Shown: positions 1 through 8,700 of the stretch, one piece after another
Layout: each line of letters starts with the position of its first letter
Numbering within the stretch: position 1 is the first letter of the stretch
Origin: Tritrichomonas foetus
Taxonomy: Eukaryota > Parabasalia > Tritrichomonadida > Tritrichomonadidae
DNA length: 48,410 nucleotides
Direction: 5' to 3'
Assembly (NCBI GenBank): GCA_001839685.1
Contig: MLAK01000651.1
Span: forward strand, 1-48,410
Notes under the pieces: model-generated
The model's input: only the letters and a program-made list of their open reading frames with translations
Told to the model about the DNA's origin: nothing
The model's database searches: none
Program-made: the position numbers and the translations under genes

Positions 1-352
1 ACTGATGGTATTAAGTAATACTGATGATAAGGATCATTTTAGTGATTTCGTACGTTAAGACTATTTGGTTTGTATACATCTGTTAAATTGCTAACTCATA
101 AATTTGATAATACTACTTATCAGTGAATAACGAATGTTAACCATTCCAAAGAGAACATTGTCTTCTGCTCATATTTCATGAAAACGTTACATACTAGTAA
201 TGACACATTCATTTCTCAAAAATTCAATTAGGCAGCAAACTTTCAACAAATTAATTTCAAAAATTGAATATATTCACTAAAATTTTAAAGAGATTTTATA
301 TCATATCGTATAATTAGGCTCTCAAAATCGTAAAATAAGTTTGCAGGAAAAA
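1..352. other. AT-rich spacer before the first gene
   Basis: No reading frame of note on either strand and no RNA-like GC-rich island. The last part (about 240-352) is the promoter side of the kinase that begins at 353; it contains the string CTCAAAATCG about 25 nt before the start codon, a weak match to an initiator. Confidence 0.5.
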
Positions 353-1486
353 ATGAAAATGAATGGTGTTGCAATGAAAGTCACCATTCCAGGAAAAATA
401 GGACCATACATATTCAAGGAGGAGATTGGATGCGGGAAAACATCAGTCGTTTACCATGCCGTTTCCACTCCACCAGAAGAAGAAGAAGTCGCCATCAAAG
501 TCGTCCCAAAATCGCAATTCAGAAACCAGGCCGAAATCACAAAATTGCAAAACGAAGTTTCCTCGCTTTTTAAATGCCAAAACTATCATGTAGTTCGTTT
601 TATAAATTTATATCACGATTCTGTGAATTTTTACCTCGTTACAGAATTATGCGATACAGATTTGCAGGTTGAAGTCTCCAAAAGTGGAAAATTTCCAGAG
701 GACGAAGCAAAAAAAATATTTAAAGAAATTATTGAATCGATAAAATTTGTTCACAGTGTCGGAGTTGCACATAGGGATATTAAACTTGACAATTTTCTCA
801 TCAAAAATTCGGGAAAGACAAAAAAAATAATTCTCTCTGATTTTGGATTCTCTCTTTTAGTTTGTGAAGATAAAAATTGCACGATACGATGCGGCACGTT
901 AGCATATTTAGCTCCCGAAATAATAAAAAATGAGCCTTATAATCCATACTTGGTTGATATATGGAGTGCGGGAGTTGTATTGTATTCCATTGTTGCAGGA
1001 AGATTCCCCTGGCCAACTAGTAACAATGATATTATGATTGAATGGATAACTACAAGGAAATTGAAATTTCCTGATTTTTTCTCAGAAGATTTGAAAAATT
1101 TGATCGATTTAATGTTAAATTTGAATCCTGAAGAACGTCCAACTTTGAACATAATTTTGGAACATCCCTGGCTAAAAAATGTAGTTATTGAAAAAATCGA
1201 AGAACCTGAAACGAAATACAAACCACCAAGCTTTAAAGCACTGAATGAAATTTTTCGATCAGCTGCAGGCCAAAGAGTGATTGTTGAGAGGAATCAAAAT
1301 ATTCTCAAGCGCCAAAAAGTCACCAAATCACTGAATGCTGATATAAAAAATACTAATAAAGACTTAGACAAAAAGAAAGCTCTTCCAATGTCTAAAGATT
1401 TACGTGAAGTACTCCAAAAAAGTCATCGACTAAAAATTCATTCTCGAAGCACCAAACCAAAAACGGAAAAAAATACCATCACGTGA
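353..1486 (+). CDS. Ser/Thr protein kinase, CAMK/AMPK-like
   Basis: A single-domain eukaryotic protein kinase of 377 residues if it starts at the ATG at 353; the frame is open 12 nt further up but only from a TTG. The glycine-rich loop is IGCGKTSVVY (about residues 25-34), the ATP lysine lies in VAIK (K49), the catalytic loop is HRDIKLDNF (H140-D142), the metal-binding motif is DFG (163-165) and the activation segment ends in APE (187-189). HPWL close to residue 280 is the usual end of CAMK-type kinase domains. All catalytic residues are present, so it should be active. The C-terminal 90 residues are basic and lack a recognisable domain, for example no UBA or KA1. Trichomonads carry hundreds of such CAMK-like kinases, so the substrate cannot be told. 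ATGs at 359 and 374 are alternative starts. Confidence 0.93.
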   Translation: MKMNGVAMKVTIPGKIGPYIFKEEIGCGKTSVVYHAVSTPPEEEEVAIKVVPKSQFRNQAEITKLQNEVSSLFKCQNYHVVRFINLYHDSVNFYLVTELCDTDLQVEVSKSGKFPEDEAKKIFKEIIESIKFVHSVGVAHRDIKLDNFLIKNSGKTKKIILSDFGFSLLVCEDKNCTIRCGTLAYLAPEIIKNEPYNPYLVDIWSAGVVLYSIVAGRFPWPTSNNDIMIEWITTRKLKFPDFFSEDLKNLIDLMLNLNPEERPTLNIILEHPWLKNVVIEKIEEPETKYKPPSFKALNEIFRSAAGQRVIVERNQNILKRQKVTKSLNADIKNTNKDLDKKKALPMSKDLREVLQKSHRLKIHSRSTKPKTEKNTIT

Positions 1487-1781
1487 TTTCAATCTTTCAA
1501 TTTCTTAATTTCTTATCATTTTTCTCTTTGAAAACTATTGTTTTCACTAGTGAATCTGCTATCAAACAAAAATTCACTTTCTAAAGTGTGAATTTATATA
1601 TTCACTCTAAGGTGTAACCATCTTGCAATCATGATCATTAGATAATTTACAAACACGATTGCCATAGTAAACATGTTATTTTTTCTAATGGTTGATTTTA
1701 GTATCCAGCTCATTTTTGGAAAAAGAAATAAGAAAATGATTTTGATAAATACTTTTATATGAATTAAAATAAAAGAAATAC

Positions 1782-3305
1782 TCATTGTAAAGTTGGTGCA
1801 AGTTCCTTCAAGTTTTCATCAATTTCTTTCCAAGATATTCCGGGTTTCGTCCTGTGCATCATTTCGTAGAATTTAATTACGAATGGCTTTGGAAGACCGT
1901 AAGTGTTCACCATTTTCTTCTGGGTGATTTTCTTTTGACTTTGTTCTGTTTCCGATTTTTGTTGAGGTTGATTGTTTTGTTGTAGATTTTGTTGGAATGA
2001 TCCTGTGTTCTTAAATGGAGGAGTGCTGTTTGGCTGTTTGTGAGACCAAGAAGGTGGAATTGATTGCTGAGTTGGATTTTTGTTCGTGAAAATTCCAAGT
2101 GATGGCGCATTTGCGGTAAGTGATTGTGGCTGCTTTTCTTTTTGTTGAGCTTCTGGAATAGGAAGTGGATCTGATGGAGGCGAGTCATCATTTGTTGATT
2201 TCTTTTCATTTGTAGCTGTTGTTGGCGGCTGAACTTTTTGTGGTTGTGGTGAAGATGATTTTGGTTTTTCTTCATTTGCTGGCTTTTCACTCTTGAATGA
2301 ATCACTTGGTGGCATAGCAGGCTGTGGTGTGGGTGCTTCAGCTGATTTGGGTTTGGATGCTTGGCTCTTTTCTTCATCAGGTTTCTTGCCTGTGAATGAT
2401 GCCGATGGAGGTGGTGCTGCTGCTGATGGAGCAGGTTTTGAAGCATCATCATCTTGCTTTTTGCTAGTGAATGATGCAAATGGCGGAGATGGGGCTGATG
2501 CTGGTTTTTTAAATTCTTCTGGTGCTTTGGATGTAAACGAGGTATCTGGTGGTGCAGCGCTTGTAAATGAACTTGGTGGTGGCGCTGCTGCTGCTGGCTT
2601 TGTAGCTGGCTCCTCTGGCTTCTTGCTTGTGAATGATGAAGGCGGAGGTGCAGCTGAAGATGGGGCCTGTGGCTTTACCTGCGCGGCATTTGCTGTGGCC
2701 GGGGCGCCGGCTATCGTCTTTGGCGGAAATCCGTTTTGTGGCTGGCTGAAGTTGAATTGACCTGGTTGGCCGAATGCCGAATTTGATGCGGTTGCTGCAC
2801 CAGTCGCTGCTGCGCCAGTGGTTGCTGCTTTGGCGAATGGATTATTTGATGCTGGAGCCGTTGCTGAACCGAATGGATTTGCTGTCGCTGTAGCAGATCC
2901 GAATGGGTTTGCTGTGGCTGTAGCTGATCCAAACGGATTTGGATTTGAGTTGGTATTTGCGTTTGTGCTTGGAGCGAATGGATTGTTTGCGGTTGATGAG
3001 CCAAATGGACCGGGCGTCGTTTGAGATCCAAGTGGATTTGAATTATTTGCTGGTTGCGAAAATAGTGGTTGAGTTGATGCTGACGAATTTGAATTGCTTG
3101 TTGTCGTTTTTGATGCAAGTGCGGCAAAACCACCACCTCCACCACTTAGGAAACCGCCTCCTCCGCCAGTTGAATTGGCGAGAGCACCGAACGATGTTGG
3201 TCCGCCTGTGGTGGATCCAGAACCAAAAAGGGTTGTCGGTCCAGAAGATGTCGCTGGTTTTGATTGGGCCCATGGAGAATTACTTAATCCGCCACCAAAT
3301 TGCAT
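1782..3305 (-). CDS. FG-repeat nucleoporin-like protein
   Basis: A 507-residue low-complexity protein. The first 190 residues hold eight FG dipeptides (QFG, LFG, SFG, PFG, three copies in FGSATATANP repeats, AFGQ) spaced by Gly/Ser/Thr/Asn, plus poly-Gly runs: the composition of an FG nucleoporin that forms the permeability barrier of the nuclear pore and binds transport receptors. The middle part (about 220-360) is a degenerate repeat built on SFTSKKP with Pro/Ala/Glu/Lys-rich linkers. The C-terminal 45 residues look folded (TYGLPKPFVIKFYEMMHRTK) and may anchor the protein. NPF motifs could instead bind EH domains, so an endocytic adaptor is the main alternative. An initiator TCATT lies 12 nt upstream of the ATG. 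The long antisense open frames across this gene come from its repetitive codons. Confidence 0.7.
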   Translation of the reverse strand: MQFGGGLSNSPWAQSKPATSSGPTTLFGSGSTTGGPTSFGALANSTGGGGGFLSGGGGGFAALASKTTTSNSNSSASTQPLFSQPANNSNPLGSQTTPGPFGSSTANNPFAPSTNANTNSNPNPFGSATATANPFGSATATANPFGSATAPASNNPFAKAATTGAAATGAATASNSAFGQPGQFNFSQPQNGFPPKTIAGAPATANAAQVKPQAPSSAAPPPSSFTSKKPEEPATKPAAAAPPPSSFTSAAPPDTSFTSKAPEEFKKPASAPSPPFASFTSKKQDDDASKPAPSAAAPPPSASFTGKKPDEEKSQASKPKSAEAPTPQPAMPPSDSFKSEKPANEEKPKSSSPQPQKVQPPTTATNEKKSTNDDSPPSDPLPIPEAQQKEKQPQSLTANAPSLGIFTNKNPTQQSIPPSWSHKQPNSTPPFKNTGSFQQNLQQNNQPQQKSETEQSQKKITQKKMVNTYGLPKPFVIKFYEMMHRTKPGISWKEIDENLKELAPTLQ

Positions 3306-3316
3306 GACTAAACACG

Positions 3317-3321
3317 AATGA
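3317..3321 (-). promoter_or_regulatory. Initiator (Inr) TCATT of the nucleoporin-like gene
   Basis: On the minus strand TCATTCG stands 12 nt before the ATG at 3305, matching the trichomonad Inr TCA(+1)Y(T/A), in which the A is the transcription start. Confidence 0.5.
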
Positions 3322-3668
3322 AGAAGAGAACGTTTAAAAAATTAAAGGGAATCAGACAGATTAAAATTCAATTTAGCTATTATAGTATTCAAAAAGTTGG
3401 ATCAATATTCAATTTGCCATGGATTCATTCATTAGATTGGGAAAATGTTGCCATGGATTCAATAAAAATAAAGCATTGAAATTTGATGCTTTTTAAGTTG
3501 CTCGTCATAAAAAGTTGTGTTTGAAAGAGAGGTGTAAATTACGCACATGAATTTCATTTGAAAATGATCGTACCCAAAAAGCATACCACCAAAAATTAAG
3601 CCAGAAACTCAAATTCACATTTAGAATTGACAAAATTTTGTAATAATCTTTTTCAAGTTGTGTCGTAA

Positions 3669-3911
3669 AGCAGATGTACAACAAGAGAACATTTCATAAT
3701 TTCCCATACTTATCCTCTTTTAATATATATTGAATTTCTGGATAATTTTTCATTTATTATTAATGAATCAAATTCCATATTATTAGGTTCTGTGATCGGA
3801 ATTACAATTGGTGTTGTTCTTGCTACTAATCCTATTATTGTAGTAGTTGTCTTTATGGTTTCTCCAAAACTTAAGAAGAATAGAGTTCTTCAATATGAAT
3901 CTGAGAATTAA
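3669..3911 (+). pseudogene. Relic of a surface protein: membrane anchor and cytoplasmic tail
   Basis: A frame without any in-frame ATG start (a TAA precedes it at 3666) that reads as the C-terminus of a type I membrane protein. From about 3780 it encodes a 27-residue hydrophobic segment (ILLGSVIGITIGVV followed by LATNPIIVVVVFMV), then a stop-transfer basic stretch SPKLKKNR and a short acidic tail ending in YESEN before TAA at 3909. Trichomonad surface proteins such as the BspA-like LRR family end in this way: one transmembrane helix rich in Ile/Val/Gly and a short tail. No ectodomain remains upstream. I infer a decayed 3' end; the parent family is not certain. An unrecognised exon is the alternative. 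Confidence 0.5.
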
Positions 3912-4091
3912 TTGTTACATTCATTTTTATCTTAAATTAAAATTAGATTGTAAGAGAATTAAAACTTTTCATTAAATATTTTCAAATATTATAATAAAAC
4001 AAATTTACGCGATAGCAACAATGTTTATATAATATGATCAAAAGTCAAAATATAATAATTATAATGATTTGGTTTTCCTCTTTTGAATTAT

Positions 4092-7000
4092 TCACAAACT
4101 ATGGCGACAATATTGATCTAAAACTTTCGATAGACTCTTCAAGGTTACTGGTTTGCAAATAAAAGCATTCATTCCAGCACGACGACATTTTTCTTCGTCT
4201 TCTTGAAGAATACTTGCAGTCATTGCAATAATCGGAAGAGTTGCAAGATATCCACCAATTTTCCTGATTTCTTCAGTGGCCTGTGGTCCATCAAGAATTG
4301 GCATGAATTGATCCATTAAAACAAGGTCGAATTTTTCTTGTTGTACAATATTTACTGCTTCTTTGCCGTTTGAAACAACCTCAAATGAACAGCCAAGCTT
4401 TTTAAGCATCTTTTTAATCACCAATTGGTTGGTAGAGTTGTCATCAACTGCCAAAACACGAATTGGATGACCAAGATCAGCTTGAACTGATCCTGAACGA
4501 CAAAATGCTGGCTTTTCAACTTGTCTACCAAATCCAACTTTAACTAAGAAGTCTCTTAATAAATTAGGTTTTAATGGTTTAACAAATGGTTCAATATTAT
4601 GTGGAAGTGAAGATTCTTTTGGCTCAATTGACATAAGTAAGCCAATTTTCACTGTTGTTGGAATACTGTCAATTTGTTCATTAATTAAATTATCTTGATC
4701 AATAAATAAGATATTAAATGATTGACCACTTTCGATTGGTTCTTTATCAGTTTTTTCAATTTGTGTAAAACCATAAAATTGAGCGAAGTTTTCTATCAAT
4801 TCGGAAACTTTTGAATCAATTTTACTTATTAAAATCTTCAAAACTGAATTTCGCTTTTTACTTACAGCAATTGGATAATAAATTGGTTCAAACGGCACTC
4901 TAAAGGTAAATTTGGTGCCAACACCAATCTCACTAGATACTGTAATGGAACCTTTCATAAATCGAATCATTTCTGTAACAAGAGAGAGTCCAACACCAAC
5001 ACATGTGTTTTCGTAAACAGCCATCATTTCACCATGATCAAAGTGTTCTTGAATACTTTGAAGGCGTTTTTCATTAATTCCACAACCAGTATCAACTACT
5101 TCAACAACAAGTCCATCCTCATCTTTAATAATTATATCAATAAAACCTTTTTCAGTGTTTTTCGTTGAATTTGATAGAATGTTTGTTACAATTCTAACAA
5201 AGCAATGTGGATCACCTGAATATAAAATTGGGGAATTAGCTTCCATGAACATTCGGAAGGAGAAACCAGGTTTCTTCTTCCTAAGGAAGATGGAATCTTG
5301 CAAAGAGGAAATAACTTCACTTGCATCAAACTTTACAGATAATTTGATGACTTTATGACTTTCAAGTTTAGCTAAATCTAAAGTATCATTTAATAATTCT
5401 AAAAGTTCCATGAATGAAGATTGTATACAATCAGTTAATTCAGTTTGTTCAGCAGTAAGTTCAGATGATGATAGAATTTCTAATAATCCACAAATACCAT
5501 TTAATGGTGTACGAATTTCGTGCGACATATTCGCAAGGAACATAGATTTGGCCATTGATGCTTCTTCAGCTGCAGCCTTTTGTTTCTCGAGCTCTTGTGA
5601 AGTTTCTTTAATTGCTGTTGTATCAATGCAAATACCAACAAGTTTATGATCATCAATTCGAATTCCACGCATGAGAAGCCAATGAAGAGAATCAAAGAAG
5701 AAAGGAACTTCAATTTCGAGTTTATCATTTCCTGAAAGTGCATTTTTAAATGCTGTTTTAACTTTTTCGTGGAATTCTGGTGCAAGATTATGCTGAAGTG
5801 TTGACCAATCCATAATCATTTGATCATCATCACTTGTTATTACAGAATCGTAACGATCTTCAAATGCCCACATTTTAGCATCGGAGTAAGTGAAAGCAAG
5901 TTCAAGTAGCTGTTGTGTTTGAAGAAGTAAATCATGCGTTTTCTTCCTTTCATCAATATTGAAAGCAAAGCAAAGAAGTTGACGCCCTCCCATTGGAATT
6001 AATGTCAATGAGAACCAAATATACTTAATCATTGTATCTAAACGAAGTTGGACCTCAAGTGTAACGGGTGCTTCAATATTCTTTAACTTATCAAGCTCAA
6101 GTAGATCATGGAAATCAGGATGCGTATTCTTCAACAAATACTCATATTTCTTTGTCATAAATACACTATGCGGCGGTTCAGAAGGATCAAGATTAATTGC
6201 CCAGAAAGCAAAAGCATTTGTGGATGATCCAATTTCAAAGCAATCACGTGTAGATTTAACTTTCGATTGAAGTTCAGTGAGTTCTTGCACAGAGAACGAA
6301 AATCCTTTAAGTTTTCCAGGTTGGGCTGATGTACAAATAACTGTCCACCATTGATATTCACCAGTTTTATTCATAAGTCGAAGTGTACAAGTTTCAGCTT
6401 CTTTAAGATGCAAAATTCTATCTCTATCTTCTACGGAAACATATTCCATTAAATTTCTTGATGCATTTTCTGAATATCCAAGTTCCTTTAATAATCCACT
6501 ATTTGACAATTGAATCGTACCATCTTTCTTTTGACTGAATTTATGAAGTCCAAGAAGTTTTGAAGCAAGTGACAGATCTTGGAAAGTTTCTTTAATTTGT
6601 GATTCCAATTTATGAAGATGGGTAACTTCTTCAAAAAGAACGAAAATAACATTTCGATCATAATAAGAATCAAATGACATTCGACTGGTGACGGAATACC
6701 ATTTTACATTATTATCAATTTCAACACGATATTGCTGCTGGGAGAAAGCTTCACCATTTTTCTTTAATTTCATTAAATCACTATTAAATTTCTTCTTTTG
6801 TTCAGCATTGAATGATTTCACAATATCGCTTTCTTCGAGCTCACCAATAGCAGAAAGGCGAGTCATATCTTCAAAGTATTCAGTTGCTGTAAATGCATGT
6901 GAAAGTTGAAGCATTGATAAGTAATTCTTACATGATAATTCATTACAATTTTGTGTAGTTGTGAAATATTTATAAGCAAGAGAGAGAATGCAAAATCGAC

Positions 7001-8444
7001 AAAAGTAGTCTTCAATTCCCATAATATGAACAACATTATCTTTTAGAGAAATTATCATCATGAAACATTGATTGCCAAATTCAACATTCGATATGAAATA
7101 TTTATAACCATCTTTTAAGTAAATAGTTGACTTTTCTGTTAATGCAGTTTTTGGAAAAGATAAAAGTTCTTCTTTGGTGAAGTGACATTTTTGGTTACTA
7201 TCACGAACTTCTTGGAATAAAAGGTCTAGTTTATCATTAGCAATTTTATAAAAAATAAGTGAACATAAATCAAAAGTTTTCAAAATAAATCTGATAAAAT
7301 CAATTGTAGATGCATTTGAATTAGATAACAAAAGACTTTGAAGAGAGGACTGTAGATACATATGGCAGAATTCAGTCATCAATGGATCAAAATCAAAGTT
7401 TTCATATTTTAGCTTTTGAATTCTTTCATTATTTTGATATTGTCTGTGATTTCCCAATTTATCAACTTTTTCAATTTGTTCTGAATTTTGAAGTGAATTG
7501 TTTGGAGCACGAAAAATGATATTTATAGATTCTTTCCCGATCTTCATAGGTGTATTTAGTTTGGCTTTATTTGTTTCAGCTTCAAATTCCGATACAGGTG
7601 AATTTTCATTTTCATGTAAAATAATTTTATCAGAAAAATGTTGATCCGAAACGGCAATTTCATATGGAACAACTAAATTCAATCCTTTAATAATTGGCTT
7701 CATAAGTTTGCCTTTGAAAGTAATCGTTAGTCCATTTTTGTTGTGTTTTGGATAACAAAAAGGAATAAATTCAGAAGTCAATGAATAAAATCTTTTTGAG
7801 CGATTTTTGGCTTCATCCTGTTTTAAAATAAATGAAAGCAATAAAACAAAAGCATAAGATAGAACCAACATTTGCGCCAAAAATATAAAATTCATTATTT
7901 TTGATGGAGGTGAGCATTTCAATGCTGAAGAAAGCTGCTTTGGATCACTGTCTGTACTTAAAACATACAATGGGAACGATGTGTTCAATAAATAATACGA
8001 AATATCGGCTGGAATATCATTTAAATTAATTTTCTCAAACTGATTTCCATTTGCATCGAATTGCTTATCGGCCGTTATGTAATATTCTGCGAGTAAATTT
8101 GTCTGTGCAATTTTTGCCCGAAGAAAGTTCGATAAAAATGAGGATCCAGGAAACGTATCGAGAAAAATTTGTCGGTTGTGGATATTCAAATTTCTGTAGA
8201 ACTCCAAATCGGGGTATTTCATGAATTGCGTACACAAAAGTCGGTCTTTGGTGTTAAACGCAGGTGGAATATCACGTAAAATGATCTGAGAATCGAAATG
8301 TCGGCCATCTACTTTGAATTTGGTCTTGAATAAATCAGAGAGATTGAGTTGTGGTTTTGGTATTTGTGTTAATACTTGAACACGGAGAGCAAATACCAAA
8401 AAACACAACATTGGATTCTGTTTTGAAAAAGTTTTTATATTCAT
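4092..8444 (-). CDS. Transmembrane hybrid histidine kinase with PAS domains and receiver
   Basis: A 1450-residue two-component sensor. Order: N-terminal hydrophobic signal/anchor (residues 11-27), an extracytoplasmic region of about 150 residues, one transmembrane helix (184-207), a long cytoplasmic part with several PAS-like segments (roughly 530-960, e.g. the GYSENA and WWTVICTSA stretch and the WAFEDRYDS stretch), a HisKA helix pair with phospho-acceptor MSHEIRTPLNG (H975), a HATPase_c domain (NILSNSTKNT N box, DTGCGI, GVGLSLV), then a receiver (VDDNSTNQ, phospho-acceptor LMDQFMP with D1378, IAMTAS, CKPV). All catalytic residues of kinase and receiver are kept, so His-Asp transfer should be possible. 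The His-phosphotransfer partner is not in this window. It is read divergently from the gene at 8701. ACATAAAATTT ends 2 nt before the ATG. Confidence 0.95.
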   Translation of the reverse strand: MNIKTFSKQNPMLCFLVFALRVQVLTQIPKPQLNLSDLFKTKFKVDGRHFDSQIILRDIPPAFNTKDRLLCTQFMKYPDLEFYRNLNIHNRQIFLDTFPGSSFLSNFLRAKIAQTNLLAEYYITADKQFDANGNQFEKINLNDIPADISYYLLNTSFPLYVLSTDSDPKQLSSALKCSPPSKIMNFIFLAQMLVLSYAFVLLLSFILKQDEAKNRSKRFYSLTSEFIPFCYPKHNKNGLTITFKGKLMKPIIKGLNLVVPYEIAVSDQHFSDKIILHENENSPVSEFEAETNKAKLNTPMKIGKESINIIFRAPNNSLQNSEQIEKVDKLGNHRQYQNNERIQKLKYENFDFDPLMTEFCHMYLQSSLQSLLLSNSNASTIDFIRFILKTFDLCSLIFYKIANDKLDLLFQEVRDSNQKCHFTKEELLSFPKTALTEKSTIYLKDGYKYFISNVEFGNQCFMMIISLKDNVVHIMGIEDYFCRFCILSLAYKYFTTTQNCNELSCKNYLSMLQLSHAFTATEYFEDMTRLSAIGELEESDIVKSFNAEQKKKFNSDLMKLKKNGEAFSQQQYRVEIDNNVKWYSVTSRMSFDSYYDRNVIFVLFEEVTHLHKLESQIKETFQDLSLASKLLGLHKFSQKKDGTIQLSNSGLLKELGYSENASRNLMEYVSVEDRDRILHLKEAETCTLRLMNKTGEYQWWTVICTSAQPGKLKGFSFSVQELTELQSKVKSTRDCFEIGSSTNAFAFWAINLDPSEPPHSVFMTKKYEYLLKNTHPDFHDLLELDKLKNIEAPVTLEVQLRLDTMIKYIWFSLTLIPMGGRQLLCFAFNIDERKKTHDLLLQTQQLLELAFTYSDAKMWAFEDRYDSVITSDDDQMIMDWSTLQHNLAPEFHEKVKTAFKNALSGNDKLEIEVPFFFDSLHWLLMRGIRIDDHKLVGICIDTTAIKETSQELEKQKAAAEEASMAKSMFLANMSHEIRTPLNGICGLLEILSSSELTAEQTELTDCIQSSFMELLELLNDTLDLAKLESHKVIKLSVKFDASEVISSLQDSIFLRKKKPGFSFRMFMEANSPILYSGDPHCFVRIVTNILSNSTKNTEKGFIDIIIKDEDGLVVEVVDTGCGINEKRLQSIQEHFDHGEMMAVYENTCVGVGLSLVTEMIRFMKGSITVSSEIGVGTKFTFRVPFEPIYYPIAVSKKRNSVLKILISKIDSKVSELIENFAQFYGFTQIEKTDKEPIESGQSFNILFIDQDNLINEQIDSIPTTVKIGLLMSIEPKESSLPHNIEPFVKPLKPNLLRDFLVKVGFGRQVEKPAFCRSGSVQADLGHPIRVLAVDDNSTNQLVIKKMLKKLGCSFEVVSNGKEAVNIVQQEKFDLVLMDQFMPILDGPQATEEIRKIGGYLATLPIIAMTASILQEDEEKCRRAGMNAFICKPVTLKSLSKVLDQYCRHSL

Positions 8445-8446
8445 AC

Positions 8447-8457
8447 AAATTTTATGT
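8447..8457 (-). promoter_or_regulatory. Start-proximal ACATAAAATTT
   Basis: Minus-strand 11-mer just upstream of the histidine kinase ATG. The identical 11-mer precedes the coiled-coil gene at 39492, and a near match precedes the RCC1-like gene. It may be an initiator variant with the start at the CA. Confidence 0.3.
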
Positions 8458-8662
8458 CAAGAATTCAATACCAAATTTCCATCTCTCTTTCAAACACAAC
8501 TTTTTAAGTGACAGTTTTATAAAACAACCCCCAAACCATCACAAATTTCAATGTTTTATATTTATTGACAACATTTTCCCATCTCATAACGAAAATTCAT
8601 AGAAAACTTGAAAGATATCTTTTCAAATATTTCATAAACTATATAAAAAGTTCGATATAATA

Positions 8663-8670
8663 AACGGCTT
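8663..8670 (+). promoter_or_regulatory. M3-like core promoter element AACGGCTT
   Basis: AACGGCTT lies 31 nt before the ATG at 8701 and fits the Trichomonas vaginalis M3 core-promoter consensus as I recall it, (A/G/T)(A/G)C(G/C)G(T/C)T(T/A/G), bound by a Myb-like protein. A CCATTTTTTT string at 8686-8695 may mark the transcription start. Confidence 0.4.
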
Positions 8671-8700
8671 TCCACTCCATTCGTTCCATTTTTTTACAAA

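Larger units (their letters stand above)
3306..4091. other. Spacer with a gene relic
   Basis: Between the starts/ends of the nucleoporin-like and histidine kinase genes. It holds the relic described at 3669-3911. A 53-codon frame opens at 3318 (+) but overlaps the nucleoporin promoter and resembles nothing. A 14-bp direct repeat TTGCCATGGATTCA occurs at about 3414 and 3448. The rest is AT-rich. Confidence 0.5.

Noticed and set aside
1594..1785. 63-codon hydrophobic minus-strand frame whose ATG overlaps the nucleoporin stop codon (ATGA).
   Set aside because: A coupled start of that kind is a bacterial feature; the frame lies in the 3' UTR of an AT-rich genome where Ile/Phe-rich frames arise by chance, and it has no initiator of its own.
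2293..2760. 155-codon Gly/Ala-rich frame antisense to the nucleoporin-like gene.
   Set aside because: A mirror of the repetitive Pro/Ala/Ser codons on the other strand; no start signal.
3318..3479. 53-codon plus-strand frame starting MKKRTFKKLKG.
   Set aside because: It overlaps the promoter and initiator of the nucleoporin-like gene and shows no family likeness; plausible by chance.
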